Of a stretch of DNA of 49,977 nucleotides, positions 49,519-49,977 are shown piece after piece (position 1 is the first letter of the stretch; each line of letters starts with the position of its first letter). Source of the stretch: Thauera sp. (lineage in GTDB: Bacteria > Pseudomonadota > Gammaproteobacteria > Burkholderiales > Rhodocyclaceae). The notes below the pieces were generated by a model. It searched no databases. It worked only from the letters and a program-made list of their open reading frames with translations, and was not told the origin of the DNA. The DNA is taken from contig JAUVWV010000003.1 in NCBI GenBank assembly GCA_030603925.1, forward strand, positions 1 through 49,977, given 5' to 3'. A program made the position numbers and the translations under genes.

Positions 49519-49959
49519 CTACAGGCGGCGGCGCATCGTGCGGTGTTCGATGCCGGCATCCATGAACACCCCGCCTTCGGCGACGAAGCCGTGCGCGCAA
49601 TAGAAGGCCTGCGCCTGCAACTGGGCGTTGAGCACGACTTCGCCCATGCCGCGCGCGCGCGCCTCGGCCACCAGTGCCTGCAGCACCTGCCCGCCCACCC
49701 CGCGGCCGCGCCAGGCGGCATCCACCGCCATGCGGCCGATGTGCCCATCCGGCAGCAGACGGCCGGTACCCACCACCCGGCCGTCGGGCAGTTCGGCCAC
49801 CGCGTGGCGGCACAGCGGATCGAATTCGTCGCGTTCGAGTTCGGCCGGCACGCCCTGCTCGACCACGAACACCTGTTCGCGCAGCGGCATGGCCAAGGGC
49901 TCGGCCAGTGCCCAGTCGAGGATGCGGATGGTCGGCCGTTCGCCCGCGTGCGCGCTCAT
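49519..49959 (-). CDS. GNAT family N-acetyltransferase
   Basis: LREQVFVVEQGVPAELERDEFDPLCRHAVAE, GRLLPDGHIGRMAVDAAWRGRGVGGQVLQALV, AQAFYCAHGFVAEG. Confidence 0.93.
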   Translation of the reverse strand: MSAHAGERPTIRILDWALAEPLAMPLREQVFVVEQGVPAELERDEFDPLCRHAVAELPDGRVVGTGRLLPDGHIGRMAVDAAWRGRGVGGQVLQALVAEARARGMGEVVLNAQLQAQAFYCAHGFVAEGGVFMDAGIEHRTMRRRL

Positions 49960-49977
49960 GCGTTCACTCTCCGATGT

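Noticed and set aside
49489-49528. Imperfect hairpin between NRDE and GNAT genes
   Set aside because: Stem has internal mismatches, overlaps the GNAT 3' end, and lacks a clear T-tract; too weak to call as a terminator.

Overview
High-GC, gene-dense chromosomal window, probably from a Rhodocyclales-type betaproteobacterium (Thauera/Azoarcus-like; inferred from gene content and style only). About 37 protein-coding genes are supported, with no rRNA, tRNA or CRISPR seen. Housekeeping genes: rlhA-like U32 peptidase family (5' truncated), slyX, rbgA/ylqF, aroG-type DAHP synthase, serB, moaA, rmuC, gdhA, and an mltG-tmk-holB-pilZ-tatD-ankyrin operon, followed by ygfZ, DUF4936 and NRDE genes. Signalling and motility: three GGDEF proteins (two with EAL), one EAL-only protein with a Cys-rich C-terminus, a PilZ protein, an HDOD-like protein and a PomA/PomB stator pair. 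Most interesting items: (i) a 235-bp MITE-like element with perfect 17-bp terminal inverted repeats and a 5-bp ATTAT target duplication (3293-3537); (ii) a transglutaminase / circularly permuted ATP-grasp+alpha-E / transglutaminase cluster followed closely by an HDAC-like deacetylase and a NYN-LOTUS protein (22589-31159), with no Anbu peptidase in the window; (iii) an ATP-citrate-lyase-like two-gene module whose 901-aa large subunit appears to carry two citrate-synthase-like segments with altered active-site motifs (33917-37942); (iv) an FtsX-type permease gene interrupted by one in-frame amber codon followed directly by GTG (20438-20440). All homology calls are by eye; no searches were run.
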